DNA of 64,000 nucleotides from Dinghuibacter silviterrae (GTDB taxonomy: Bacteria > Bacteroidota > Bacteroidia > Chitinophagales > Chitinophagaceae): positions 62,001 to 126,000 of the forward strand of contig NZ_SODV01000001.1 of the NCBI RefSeq assembly GCF_004366355.1, written 5' to 3'. Position 1 is the first letter of the stretch, and every line of letters starts with the position of its first letter. The translations under genes and the position numbers were made by a program. Below the pieces are notes generated by a model. That model saw only the letters and a list, made by a program, of their open reading frames with translations, was not told the origin of the DNA and did not search any database. Positions 51,479 to 60,549 of the stretch are shown here, piece after piece.

Positions 51479-54104
51479 CCAGCCCGGAAGCCTTCGCCGT
51501 CACGACGATCTTGCCCTTCCGCCCCCGGACAATCACCAACGCCAGCCCACTAAAGGCGGCCCGCTCCGGAGAAGGAAAGGCCACCATATCCGCGGGGTTC
51601 CCATTATCCGTCGCCACGATCTCCCCGGGTCCGGACACCTCGAAATGAATGTCACAAGAAGCCTGCGGCACAAGAACTCCGTTGCTGTCCAGCACGCGAA
51701 CAGTAATAAATGACAGATCCCTCGTCGAAGACCGGTCGGCGATCAACTGCAACCTTGCCGGCGCCCCGGCGGTACGAACAGTGTCGGTCGCCCATGGTTT
51801 CCCGTTTTTATACGCGACAACGCGAAGCACCCCCGGCTCGTATATCACACTATCCCAGCGCAACCGGTATTCAAAAGCGCCCTTTTTCCGCCGCCCCAAC
51901 GACCGCCCGTTTAAAAACAACTCCGCTTCATCCCCCGATGTATACACGTGCACGGGCGTGACAAGCCCTACCCGTGAAGGCCATGTCCAGTGCGGCAGAA
52001 TATGCGCCATGGCGAGATCGGGCCGCCAGCGGGACTGATACAGGTAAAATCGGTCCTTTTTGAAGCCGGCAAGGTCGATGATCCCGGAATAGGAACTGCG
52101 GGCGGAGTAATAAGGCGTCGGCTCCCCCAGATAGTCCCAACCCGACCAAACAAATTCCCCGGCTACAAAAGGATGACGGTCCTGGGCAGCAAACACCTTA
52201 TCGGGTGAAGCACCGAACGCCGCCGTGTAGAGGTCATAGGCGCTTACATATTTAAAAGAAGCATCACCGCCGGTGCTGTCGCTCACCGGCGCACTGATGC
52301 CGGAATCCACGGGGAAAATAAAGGTCCCACGGGTACTTAAAGTAGACGCTGTCTCGCTACTTTGAATCATCTTGAACGGGAACTGCCTCCGAAACGAAAA
52401 ATACAACGGTGCCGTTTTAATCCCCCGTAGCCGCGCATACGCCGGCGCATCCCGTATCCCTTCCCCCTGGTAGTTCAGGCTCAGCACATCCATAACCCCC
52501 GGAAACGGCATATCCGGTTTCGCATAGTTCATAGAGGCAGTCGCCGGCCGCGTGCTGTCTTCAGATCGTACAATATCGTGCAATTCCCTGGCCACCGCCG
52601 CGCCTTCCTCGCCTGTATACTGCTCCCCGACCTCGTTGCCAAAACTCCATTCGATCACGGAGGGGTGATTCCGGTCCCGCCGTATAAACGCGCGAAGATC
52701 CGGCTCATGCCAGTCCCCAAAGATCAAATGAAAGTCCAGGGGCGTTTTCCCCTTGTACCAACAGTCGAATATTTCATCAATGACCAGAAAACCCATGCGG
52801 TCCGTCAGGTCCAGCAGTTCCGGTGCGGGCGGATTGTGCGCCAGCCGTATGGCATTACATCCCATCTCGCGCAACAGGTCCAGTTGTCTTTCCGCGGCGC
52901 GGAAATTAAACGCCATCCCCAAAGCGCCAAGGTCGGCATGCTGGTTGACGCCTTGTATCCGGATAGGTACTCCATTGACCAGTACACCCCGCACAGGATC
53001 AAACGTGACGGAACGGATACCAAAGCGGGTCCTATAGGTATCGACCTCCGCACCGTCTACGATGACACGCGTCACCGCCTCGTACAAATAAGGCTGTTGC
53101 GCGGGAGGCGGCCCCCATAGTAAAGGCTTGCGAATCGTCACCGAACGCACCAGCGAGCCTTTCTCACCGGCGCCCAACGTCAACAAGCCTGGAGAAAAGA
53201 CCGCAACGGGCCGCCCGGAGGCGAACACCTCCGTGACCACACGAACCCTTTTAGAAACCGCAGAAGCATTGTCCACCTGAACCGAAAGATCGACCACCGC
53301 CGAGGACGCATTCACCCGGCGGGTTCTGACAAACGTCCCCCACTGTGCCACGTGCACCGGGGCCAACGTAACAAGCCACACATGCCGGTAAAGCCCGCCC
53401 CCCGGATACCACCTCGACGAATTCGCCGGATTATCGATCCGTATCGCCAGTTGGTTATCCCCCCCGGGACGAACATAAGGCGTCAGGTCCAGGCGAAAAG
53501 AGTTATAACCATAAGGCCACCCGCCCACCAGGTGACCATTCAACCACACCATGGCATAACTCATGGCGCCGTCGATGTCGAGATACAACCGCCTGCCCCG
53601 GGCAGAGGCAGGGACAACCAGCTTTCTACGATACCACGCCACGCCATTTACCGGCAACCGCCCCATCCCCCCCCCAACGACCGCATCGGGAGTGGTATAA
53701 AAAGGTCCACCAATCGCCCAATCATGCGGCAGGTCAACCAGGGACCAGCGACGGTCGTCAAAATCGGGGCGCACGTATAAAAAATCACCACCGGGATTCC
53801 CCGGCGGTCGCACATGCCGCGCCGCAGGATCCGCGATAAAATCATTCCCCGACGGCAGGATCCAGGCTTTGAGCGCCCGCCCGGAAGCAATGGCAACACC
53901 GGACTCCGTCGCCCTTGTATCGGCCACCCGGCCATCGGTACGATCCGTGACAACAGGCCGTTCATCATACACCAGGCTGTCCGGCGCGCCGGTATAGCGC
54001 ATAAACCGCCAGCCCCCGTCGATGCAAAGGCGTTGCCTTTGTCCATGGACGGGAGCCGCGGCTATGATAAACCCTACAATCAGTATGATCGAATACTTAT
54101 TGAT
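51369..54104 (-). CDS. Glycoside hydrolase family 2 with DUF4982, unusual start
   Basis: Beta-galactosidase-type enzyme of about 911 residues. Domains: N-terminal sugar-binding jelly roll (DGGWRF, WSLVDLPHDWAIGGPF), immunoglobulin-like domain, catalytic barrel with acid/base Glu in IEWSFGNEVGEQ and nucleophile Glu in FVAGEFVWSGWDYLGE, then DUF4982 and a Big-like domain. A signal peptide (NKYSIILIVGFIIAAAPVHG) lies upstream of the first ATG (54002) in the same frame, but no ATG, GTG or TTG precedes it after the in-frame stop at 54143. ATC at 54104, 8 bases into the overlap with susD, fits best. The last ~36 codons run antisense to the GH5 end. Confidence 0.88.
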   Translation of the reverse strand: MNKYSIILIVGFIIAAAPVHGQRQRLCIDGGWRFMRYTGAPDSLVYDERPVVTDRTDGRVADTRATESGVAIASGRALKAWILPSGNDFIADPAARHVRPPGNPGGDFLYVRPDFDDRRWSLVDLPHDWAIGGPFYTTPDAVVGGGMGRLPVNGVAWYRRKLVVPASARGRRLYLDIDGAMSYAMVWLNGHLVGGWPYGYNSFRLDLTPYVRPGGDNQLAIRIDNPANSSRWYPGGGLYRHVWLVTLAPVHVAQWGTFVRTRRVNASSAVVDLSVQVDNASAVSKRVRVVTEVFASGRPVAVFSPGLLTLGAGEKGSLVRSVTIRKPLLWGPPPAQQPYLYEAVTRVIVDGAEVDTYRTRFGIRSVTFDPVRGVLVNGVPIRIQGVNQHADLGALGMAFNFRAAERQLDLLREMGCNAIRLAHNPPAPELLDLTDRMGFLVIDEIFDCWYKGKTPLDFHLIFGDWHEPDLRAFIRRDRNHPSVIEWSFGNEVGEQYTGEEGAAVARELHDIVRSEDSTRPATASMNYAKPDMPFPGVMDVLSLNYQGEGIRDAPAYARLRGIKTAPLYFSFRRQFPFKMIQSSETASTLSTRGTFIFPVDSGISAPVSDSTGGDASFKYVSAYDLYTAAFGASPDKVFAAQDRHPFVAGEFVWSGWDYLGEPTPYYSARSSYSGIIDLAGFKKDRFYLYQSRWRPDLAMAHILPHWTWPSRVGLVTPVHVYTSGDEAELFLNGRSLGRRKKGAFEYRLRWDSVIYEPGVLRVVAYKNGKPWATDTVRTAGAPARLQLIADRSSTRDLSFITVRVLDSNGVLVPQASCDIHFEVSGPGEIVATDNGNPADMVAFPSPERAAFSGLALVIVRGRKGKIVVTAKASGLVSASVTVEVTDGPADVHASPHMLRRSDRSPEYQNPR

Positions 54105-56076
54105 AACCTGGATTCTGATACGCCGCCTTGGCCGAGTCGCTCATCTGCATACCATCCAATTGGCCTTGCGGAATGGGCCGGATAAAGTAACTGGTCGGAA
54201 TGGTCCGGGTGACCGTTACCTGGGTGTGGTCCCCAAAGGTACTTCCGCAAATGGTATAACTGGAAGAAAGCTGGGCCCAGGTTTGCGTGCGCACCAGGTC
54301 ATACCAGCGGTAGCCTTCCCCAAAATATTCCCGGGTGCGTTCCGCAAGAAGATAGTTGATGTCGACCGTCGCGGGTGTGGCGGCGATCATGGCCGCGCTG
54401 TTGTCCTGGACCAGGGCTGCACCGGCGGCGTGACTCCAGCTCCAATGGCCTGCACGCGCCCGGATGACATTGATCAAACCCCTGGCGGTACCGTCATTGG
54501 CGTAAGTGCCGCCGATCGCCGTTGGCGTCGCGCCCTTTACGGCTGCTTCGGCGGCGATAAAGAACAGTTCGGAAAACTTCGCGATATTCCACGGGCGGGT
54601 GCTCCCGGCATTGGGCTGTCCCAACCCGCCGTTGTTGTCGGTCCGGTAGGGTCCGAGCTTCCAGTTTCCGGGGTACATGATCCGGCTATACCCGGCGGGC
54701 GACACCACGAAGTCGGCACGTCCGGGGAGTACGCCCGCGCCCACATTGCTTTTGTACACGGAATTGGAATAGTCGATGGCTGATGCCTGGGAGTCGTCGT
54801 TTAAGAAGGTCAGGATCGGAGCCCCTTCGGCGACTGGCAGCCCGTTGGCATTGTACAGGCTGACCGGTACGGCCCCGTTGACCTTGATCCCCGCCTCGAT
54901 AAAATTGGTGCGGTACACCGTTGTAAAGGTGCCGTCGTACCGTGAGTCGTTGGTTTTGTCGGCAAAAGTATTTTCAAATATCGCGATCGGCGGAACCATT
55001 TCCGTCCAGGGGCGCCCCAGGTCCTGGGTGGCAGCCCGTTGCACGGAACTGACGACGGACGACCAACTGGGGCTGGTGGCGCTCCGGATATTCGTATAGT
55101 TCCATTGATCCATCCACCCCGCAAAGTTGTCCGGGGAAGAACCGCTGCTGTAGGTCAGGCTGCCCCCGTTGTATTGCTGGCTGGACTGGGTATGGTCGGC
55201 ATACAAAAGGATTTCATTGTTCCGGTCATTGGTCGCTACATTCACGTTATAAAAGGTCGGCTGCAACCCGAAAGGCCCCGGATCACTGATGGCCGCCGAC
55301 GCCACGTTATACGCCTGTTGATAATACCACTGCGCATTATGGCCGTCGGGGTCGGTCCGGTCACAAAGCGGGTACGTGGGAATATTGTTGGGGTTCTCCA
55401 GCCACCATCCATACGTCAGGTACGCTTTTGCAAGGTATAAGCGCGCCAGCGTCTGGGTAACCCCACCGGTCACGCGGCCGGCTACCGGCAATTCGGCCAC
55501 CGCAGAATCCAGGTCAGGGAAAACGGCTTTGGTATAAACATCGGGCACCGTATTCCGGACGGAAGTGCGAATGGCGGATGTATTGAACTTCAGGATACCG
55601 GAACCCAAATCCAGGGGCACGCCCCCAAAGGTCTGCACCAGCAGGAAATAATCGAACGCACGGAAAAAACGGGCTTCGGCAATCAGCGAAGCGGATACCC
55701 CCGCTGTCTGCCCGTTTTCGATGATACCGCTGGCGGTGTTGATATTCGGGAAAACGTTGTTCCATAATACGTCGGACCGGCTGGTCGTCCCCGTTACCTG
55801 GCCCACACCGGAAAGATCCAGGTCTTTAAAATTCTGGTCCGCATTCTGCCCGTAGGTCGCTTCATCTGTCCCGGTCTGGCAGGCATCCAGGTAGTAGCCG
55901 TTCCCATACATGTAGCGCAGGTTGGCATACAGGGAGGTGATCCCGCCGATGACCCCGTTGGTGGTTTGGAAGTATTGAGGCGTATAGGTACTCCTTGGCT
56001 CTTCGTTCAATATTTTGGAACACCCCTGCAAGACGATGCCCCCCAAAACGAAGCCTATAATAAATATATTTTTCAT
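54097..56076 (-). CDS. susD: SusD/RagB-family glycan-binding lipoprotein
   Basis: Surface lipoprotein of 659 residues (lipobox GIVLQGC) that holds glycans over the SusC channel. Typical features: NEEPRSTYTPQYFQTTNGVI, the TPR-like helices through the middle (AEARFFRAFDYFLLVQTFGG) and the C-terminal WYDLVRTQTW and PIPQGQLDGM. It is larger than many SusD proteins (about 500-600). It starts 11 bases after susC ends and is translationally joined to the GH2 gene. Confidence 0.95.
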   Translation of the reverse strand: MKNIFIIGFVLGGIVLQGCSKILNEEPRSTYTPQYFQTTNGVIGGITSLYANLRYMYGNGYYLDACQTGTDEATYGQNADQNFKDLDLSGVGQVTGTTSRSDVLWNNVFPNINTASGIIENGQTAGVSASLIAEARFFRAFDYFLLVQTFGGVPLDLGSGILKFNTSAIRTSVRNTVPDVYTKAVFPDLDSAVAELPVAGRVTGGVTQTLARLYLAKAYLTYGWWLENPNNIPTYPLCDRTDPDGHNAQWYYQQAYNVASAAISDPGPFGLQPTFYNVNVATNDRNNEILLYADHTQSSQQYNGGSLTYSSGSSPDNFAGWMDQWNYTNIRSATSPSWSSVVSSVQRAATQDLGRPWTEMVPPIAIFENTFADKTNDSRYDGTFTTVYRTNFIEAGIKVNGAVPVSLYNANGLPVAEGAPILTFLNDDSQASAIDYSNSVYKSNVGAGVLPGRADFVVSPAGYSRIMYPGNWKLGPYRTDNNGGLGQPNAGSTRPWNIAKFSELFFIAAEAAVKGATPTAIGGTYANDGTARGLINVIRARAGHWSWSHAAGAALVQDNSAAMIAATPATVDINYLLAERTREYFGEGYRWYDLVRTQTWAQLSSSYTICGSTFGDHTQVTVTRTIPTSYFIRPIPQGQLDGMQMSDSAKAAYQNPGYQ

Positions 56077-56087
56077 TGTCCTCTTTT

Positions 56088-59000
56088 TTAAAAGGTTAAG
56101 TTGACGCCCACCAGATAATTACGTGTGTTGGGCGTATTGGTACCAACGACCAGCAGACGGCTGGGATAAAAAGAAACCGCCTGGTTCTGTGTACCGTAAG
56201 AATTGCTTTCGGGATCCATATGTGACAGCTTGTGGTAGGGCGAGAACAGGATAAACGGATCCTGGGCCGTCACATACACACGCAGTTTGTGAATGCCGGC
56301 ATGCTTCATCCAATCGGCGGCAAAATTATACCCTAAGGAGATGGTCCGGATTTTCATATAAGAGGCGTCGAAATAGCCCAGCGTACTCCCATACTTAGGG
56401 TTGTTGCTGTTGATGGGCCCTGCGGGGTTGGGGAATGGCGCGCCGGTATTCGTGGGTGTCCAGTAGTTCACATTGATATTTTCCCGGCGTCCGGACAACA
56501 TGTCGAGGTAGGAGGACGATCCGTATAGTGTACTGATCAGCGTACCGCCGTCCTGAAAGACACCGACGATGGTCAGATCGGCCTTTTTATACGCCACGCG
56601 GGTATTGAAACCACCCTGGAAATTGGGCTGGATGTTCAGGATTTGCCGGTCGGCCGCGCCGTTGGCCCTTGTCGGAGAACCGTCGGGGTTGTACGTACCG
56701 GTGTATTGAACCTTGATCATCCCCGCGGTCCCACCCGGTTCATAGTCCTGCAGGTATTGATAGTTTTTATCGGTGGTATTCCAAAGACCGACTTTCTTGT
56801 AGTCGTAGATCACGTCTATCGGGTGCCCTACAAACCACCAGTTGTTGACGTCCTCCGTCTCACCGGATGCCAGCGATGTCAGCTTGTTCCGGTTGGCATA
56901 GACGTTGACCCCGGCTTCCACCGTCCAGCCGTTCTTGTTTTGCAGGATGACGCCGTTGAGGGACAGCTCGACCCCCTTGTTCTGGGTGTTGCCGATGTTT
57001 TGCAACACCGAACTTACACCCGTGGTGGCCGGCAGGCTGACATACAACAACACGTCGTTGGTCTTTTGGGAATAATACTCGACGGTACCGGACAACCGGT
57101 CCTTGAGCAGGGAGAAGTCTACCCCATAGTTCCACGTCTTGGAGTACTCCCAGCCCAGGCTGGGGTTGGGGAGCAGGGACACATAATACCCCGTGACATA
57201 ATCGCTCGGTCCAAAATTGTAGGGATAGGTAGACAGTTGCCCCAGCGTTTGGTAAGGATTGATGGACTGGTTGGACGTCCCGCCATACCCGACACGCAGC
57301 TTCAATTGATTGATGGCGGATATATTGCGCATAAACGACTCCCTGGTAAGGTCCCAGCCACCGGACACCGCGGTATAGGTATGCCATTTATGTCCTGTGG
57401 CCAGCACCGAAGACCCATCGGAGCGAAGCGTGGCACTCAGCATATACTTGTCATTATAAGAATACATGACACGGCCCATATAGGAGATCAACCCTTTTTG
57501 CGAATACGCCTGCGCGTTGGGGTCGACCGTGATCTGACCGGCGGCCTGTCCCAGGTTGTAGAACTGGAAGGCGTCGTTGGGTATATCCATGGCCGACACC
57601 TGCGAATTCCAGGCAGTGGTTTGTTCCGTGGAATACAGCGCGACCGCGTTTATTTTGTGTACCTCCGCAAAAGTGCGGTCGTATGTCAGCAGGTTTTCGA
57701 TCGCCCAGTTGGTCGTATGGGAATTGCTGATCGTCGCGGTGGACGGTGTGGTGGCCGACGAGCTGAACACGCCTTCCCCCGTGTAGTTCCCGTAGTTGCT
57801 CTGGCGATAGTTGACGCCGATATTGGCACGGTACTTCAGCCCCGGAACGCCGGGAATCTTCAACTCACCATAGAGCGCATTATACGAGCTAAACGCCCTG
57901 GTCAGGTCGATGTGCTGGTCACCCAAAGCATCCAGGGATTGTTTGGTATAGACCCAGTTCTGATCCAGGGCCATATTGACCACCCTCTTCAGCGACCCGT
58001 CTGCATTGTACGGGTTGGCGATGGGTGTCGTGCTAAGCGTTGTCCCCGCGTTCAGGTCGCTGCCGTTGGTCACCGCATAATTGCTGTTGGAGCTAAACCC
58101 GATCCGGATAAATTTTCCAACCCCCTGGTCGACCGATCCATGAAACGAATACCGGGTATAATTCTGCATAGGGATGACGGCCTCATCGCGGTAATAGGTT
58201 CCCCCGAATTGATAGCTTCCTTTATCAGTACCGGCCGACACGTTCACGTCATGGCTCGTCACAAGACCCGTTGTATACAAGAGGTCCTGCCAGTCTATAT
58301 TTTTGGTACTGTCTTCATCCGTCCCGTAGGATTTGTTATACAAACCGGCCGCGTCCCGGAGCTTTACAAACTGGGGGCCGTTCATCAGCGGGTATTTGAT
58401 CGCCTTTTTGAAACCGGCGTACCCACTATAGCTCAGGCGCGGCTGCTGCCCCGCCATGCCCTTGTTGGTCGTCACCAGGATAACGCCGTTGGCGCCGCGG
58501 GAACCATAGATGGCTGTTGCCGAGGCATCCTTTAGAATATCGATGCTTTTGATTTCGCTCGGATCGATGTCCGTGATCGTACCGGGAAAAGGAATACCGT
58601 CCAGGACGATCAGCGGGTCGTTGGTGGCATTCAGCGACCGCGTACCGCGGATGCGGATCTGCATGGCGGCGCCCGGTCTGGAGTCCGTGGACGCCAGCTC
58701 GACCCCGGCCACCCGCCCTTGAAGCGCATCCGAAATATTGGCCGAAGGGACCGCCCTCAGGTTGTCCCCGTTGATGGAAGCGACGGAGCCGGTCACATCT
58801 CCTTTGCGCTGGCTGCCATAACCGATCACCACGATTTCGTTGGTGCTGTTGTTTTGCAGGCTCATGGTCACCGAAATCCTGCTGCGGCCGTTCACCGGGA
58901 CCTGGACCTGCGCATACCCTATCGAGGATATGATCAGCGTACCCCCCGAAGGGGCCATAATGACGAAATTACCGGTGCTGTCACAGGCAGCACCCGTCCC

Positions 59001-59141
59001 TGTTCCCTTGACAACCACGGAGGCCCTTGGAACGGGTTGACCGTTCTCACCGGTGACCTCCCCCCTTACTTTAAGGACATTCTGGCCAAAAGCAGCGGTG
59101 GACGAAAGGAAAAGAAGGACAAGAATCGCTAGTTTGCTCAT
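56088..59141 (-). CDS. susC: SusC/RagA-family TonB-dependent glycan transporter
   Basis: Outer-membrane transporter of 1017 residues. Signal peptide MSKLAILVLLFLSSTAAFGQ, carboxypeptidase-like regulatory domain (VRGEVTGENGQPVPRASVVV), plug domain with the SusC signature LDGIPFPGTITDIDPSEIKS and KDASATAIYGSRGANGVILV, then a 22-strand barrel. It takes up oligosaccharides captured by SusD. First gene of the susC-susD-GH2 operon; a LacI-type operator lies 46 bases upstream. Confidence 0.97.
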   Translation of the reverse strand: MSKLAILVLLFLSSTAAFGQNVLKVRGEVTGENGQPVPRASVVVKGTGTGAACDSTGNFVIMAPSGGTLIISSIGYAQVQVPVNGRSRISVTMSLQNNSTNEIVVIGYGSQRKGDVTGSVASINGDNLRAVPSANISDALQGRVAGVELASTDSRPGAAMQIRIRGTRSLNATNDPLIVLDGIPFPGTITDIDPSEIKSIDILKDASATAIYGSRGANGVILVTTNKGMAGQQPRLSYSGYAGFKKAIKYPLMNGPQFVKLRDAAGLYNKSYGTDEDSTKNIDWQDLLYTTGLVTSHDVNVSAGTDKGSYQFGGTYYRDEAVIPMQNYTRYSFHGSVDQGVGKFIRIGFSSNSNYAVTNGSDLNAGTTLSTTPIANPYNADGSLKRVVNMALDQNWVYTKQSLDALGDQHIDLTRAFSSYNALYGELKIPGVPGLKYRANIGVNYRQSNYGNYTGEGVFSSSATTPSTATISNSHTTNWAIENLLTYDRTFAEVHKINAVALYSTEQTTAWNSQVSAMDIPNDAFQFYNLGQAAGQITVDPNAQAYSQKGLISYMGRVMYSYNDKYMLSATLRSDGSSVLATGHKWHTYTAVSGGWDLTRESFMRNISAINQLKLRVGYGGTSNQSINPYQTLGQLSTYPYNFGPSDYVTGYYVSLLPNPSLGWEYSKTWNYGVDFSLLKDRLSGTVEYYSQKTNDVLLYVSLPATTGVSSVLQNIGNTQNKGVELSLNGVILQNKNGWTVEAGVNVYANRNKLTSLASGETEDVNNWWFVGHPIDVIYDYKKVGLWNTTDKNYQYLQDYEPGGTAGMIKVQYTGTYNPDGSPTRANGAADRQILNIQPNFQGGFNTRVAYKKADLTIVGVFQDGGTLISTLYGSSSYLDMLSGRRENINVNYWTPTNTGAPFPNPAGPINSNNPKYGSTLGYFDASYMKIRTISLGYNFAADWMKHAGIHKLRVYVTAQDPFILFSPYHKLSHMDPESNSYGTQNQAVSFYPSRLLVVGTNTPNTRNYLVGVNLTF

Positions 59142-59501
59142 TACAAATTAGTTTTTTGAAGTTGCAAAAGTGTCCCCGCACGGCATTGAAATCGATTACA
59201 TTTTTATGAGACATATTGTGCCAAAACAGCAGATACAATAAAAATGAACCGATGACAGGCACCGCGTGGGTTTTCACCGGGTTTCGCCTTATGGTATGAA
59301 AATAAAATGAGGGGAGCTGTATATAATCACATGCAAGTCAATCATTTCTTTCATATAGCAGGCAAAACATCAACACGTTTATGATCATTAAACGTAGATT
59401 TGACACTTCAAATATAAATAAGCTTTCGAAAAATGTAAGCGATTACAATTTTTTTTCTTAAAAAAACTTTTCTATAGCTTTACAAGACTACGAAGCCGAT
59501 T
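59142..59501. promoter_or_regulatory. Regulatory region between susC and lacI with two LacI-type operators
   Basis: This 360-base AT-rich gap holds no gene. Two matching 14-base palindromic sites lie in it: TGAAATCGATTACA (59187-59200), 46 bases before susC, and TGTAAGCGATTACA (59434-59447), 55 bases before lacI. They share the shape TGNAANCGATTACA with a central CG, as LacI-family operators do. Possible -7 boxes are CAAAAGTG (minus, 59165-59172) for susC and TAGCTTTA (59475-59482) for lacI. The susC site would cover its -33 region, so the repressor would act there directly. Confidence 0.7.
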
Positions 59502-60530
59502 ATGTTGGATAATAAAGAAATCACTATCTACGATATTGCGAGTAAACTGAATATATCGACAGCCACCGTAAGCCGCGCCCTGAAAGACGATCCGGTCGTC
59601 AGCAAAAAAACCAAGAAAAAGGTATTTGACCTGGCAGAGCAAATGGGTTACCGATCCAATCACTTTGCCAGAAACCTCCGCAGCCAGCGCACGGAAACGA
59701 TTGGTGTCATCGTGCCCAGGCTAAACAGCTATTTTATGTCCACGGTCATCGCGGGTATCGAAAGCGTGGCCAACCAGGCAGGCTATAACCTTATCATCAG
59801 CCAGTCCTCCGAATCAACGGACAATGAAAAGATGAATGCCAAAACCATGTTCAACAACCGGGTAGATGGTTTATTGGTGTCGCTGGCTTATGATACGGAC
59901 GACCTTTCCCACTTCGATATTTTCCATAAAAAAAATATACCGCTGATTTTTTTCGACCGTGTTTCGGAACACGTGCACAGCAGCAATATCTTAATCGATA
60001 ACCGGAAAGCCGCTTACGGCGTCACCAGCCACCTCATCAGCCAGGGCTGCAGGAAAATCGCACACATCACCGCTACTTCGGACAGCAACGTCTACGTCGA
60101 TCGCCTCGCGGGGTATACCCACGCGCTGGCCGACCATTCCATCGCAGCCGACAAGGAATACATCATCTACAGCGACCTCAGCCAGGAAGCCGGGGCGGCC
60201 GCCGCCCAACATATTTTGCAGATGAAGCATAGACCCGACGCCATATTCGTCGCCAACGACAACTGCGCCGTCGGCTGTATGCTGGCTTTGAAACAGGCCG
60301 GCATACGCATACCCGGAGACATTGCGTTTGCCGGGTTCAACAACGACCCCGTGTCGACCGTGGTCGAACCCAACCTGACGACGATCAATTATCCCGGCTA
60401 CGAAATGGGCGAAACCGCCGCCCGGCATTTGATCAACCACCTCAACGGGAATGCTTCCATGCACATCGCTAATACGATTTTGCTGCGCTCCGAATTGATC
60501 GTGCGCGCATCCTCCGAAAAACGCCGCTGA
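59502..60530 (+). CDS. LacI-family transcriptional regulator of the polysaccharide locus
   Basis: Regulator of 342 residues: helix-turn-helix at about 8-30 (IYDIASKLNISTATVSRALK), hinge to about 60 and a periplasmic-binding-like sugar domain (TIGVIVPRLNSYFMSTVIAG, FNNDPVSTVVEPNLTTINYP). It is divergent from susC and very probably controls the susC-susD-GH2 operon and itself through the two operators between them. The inducer sugar is unknown. It stands in for the hybrid two-component or SusR regulators found in many other loci of this kind. Confidence 0.95.
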   Translation: MLDNKEITIYDIASKLNISTATVSRALKDDPVVSKKTKKKVFDLAEQMGYRSNHFARNLRSQRTETIGVIVPRLNSYFMSTVIAGIESVANQAGYNLIISQSSESTDNEKMNAKTMFNNRVDGLLVSLAYDTDDLSHFDIFHKKNIPLIFFDRVSEHVHSSNILIDNRKAAYGVTSHLISQGCRKIAHITATSDSNVYVDRLAGYTHALADHSIAADKEYIIYSDLSQEAGAAAAQHILQMKHRPDAIFVANDNCAVGCMLALKQAGIRIPGDIAFAGFNNDPVSTVVEPNLTTINYPGYEMGETAARHLINHLNGNASMHIANTILLRSELIVRASSEKRR

Positions 60531-60549
60531 TTTTCGGTAACTTGGCCTC

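Noticed and set aside
56643-58535. 630-codon plus-strand frame
   Set aside because: Antisense to susC; susC has complete signature motifs.
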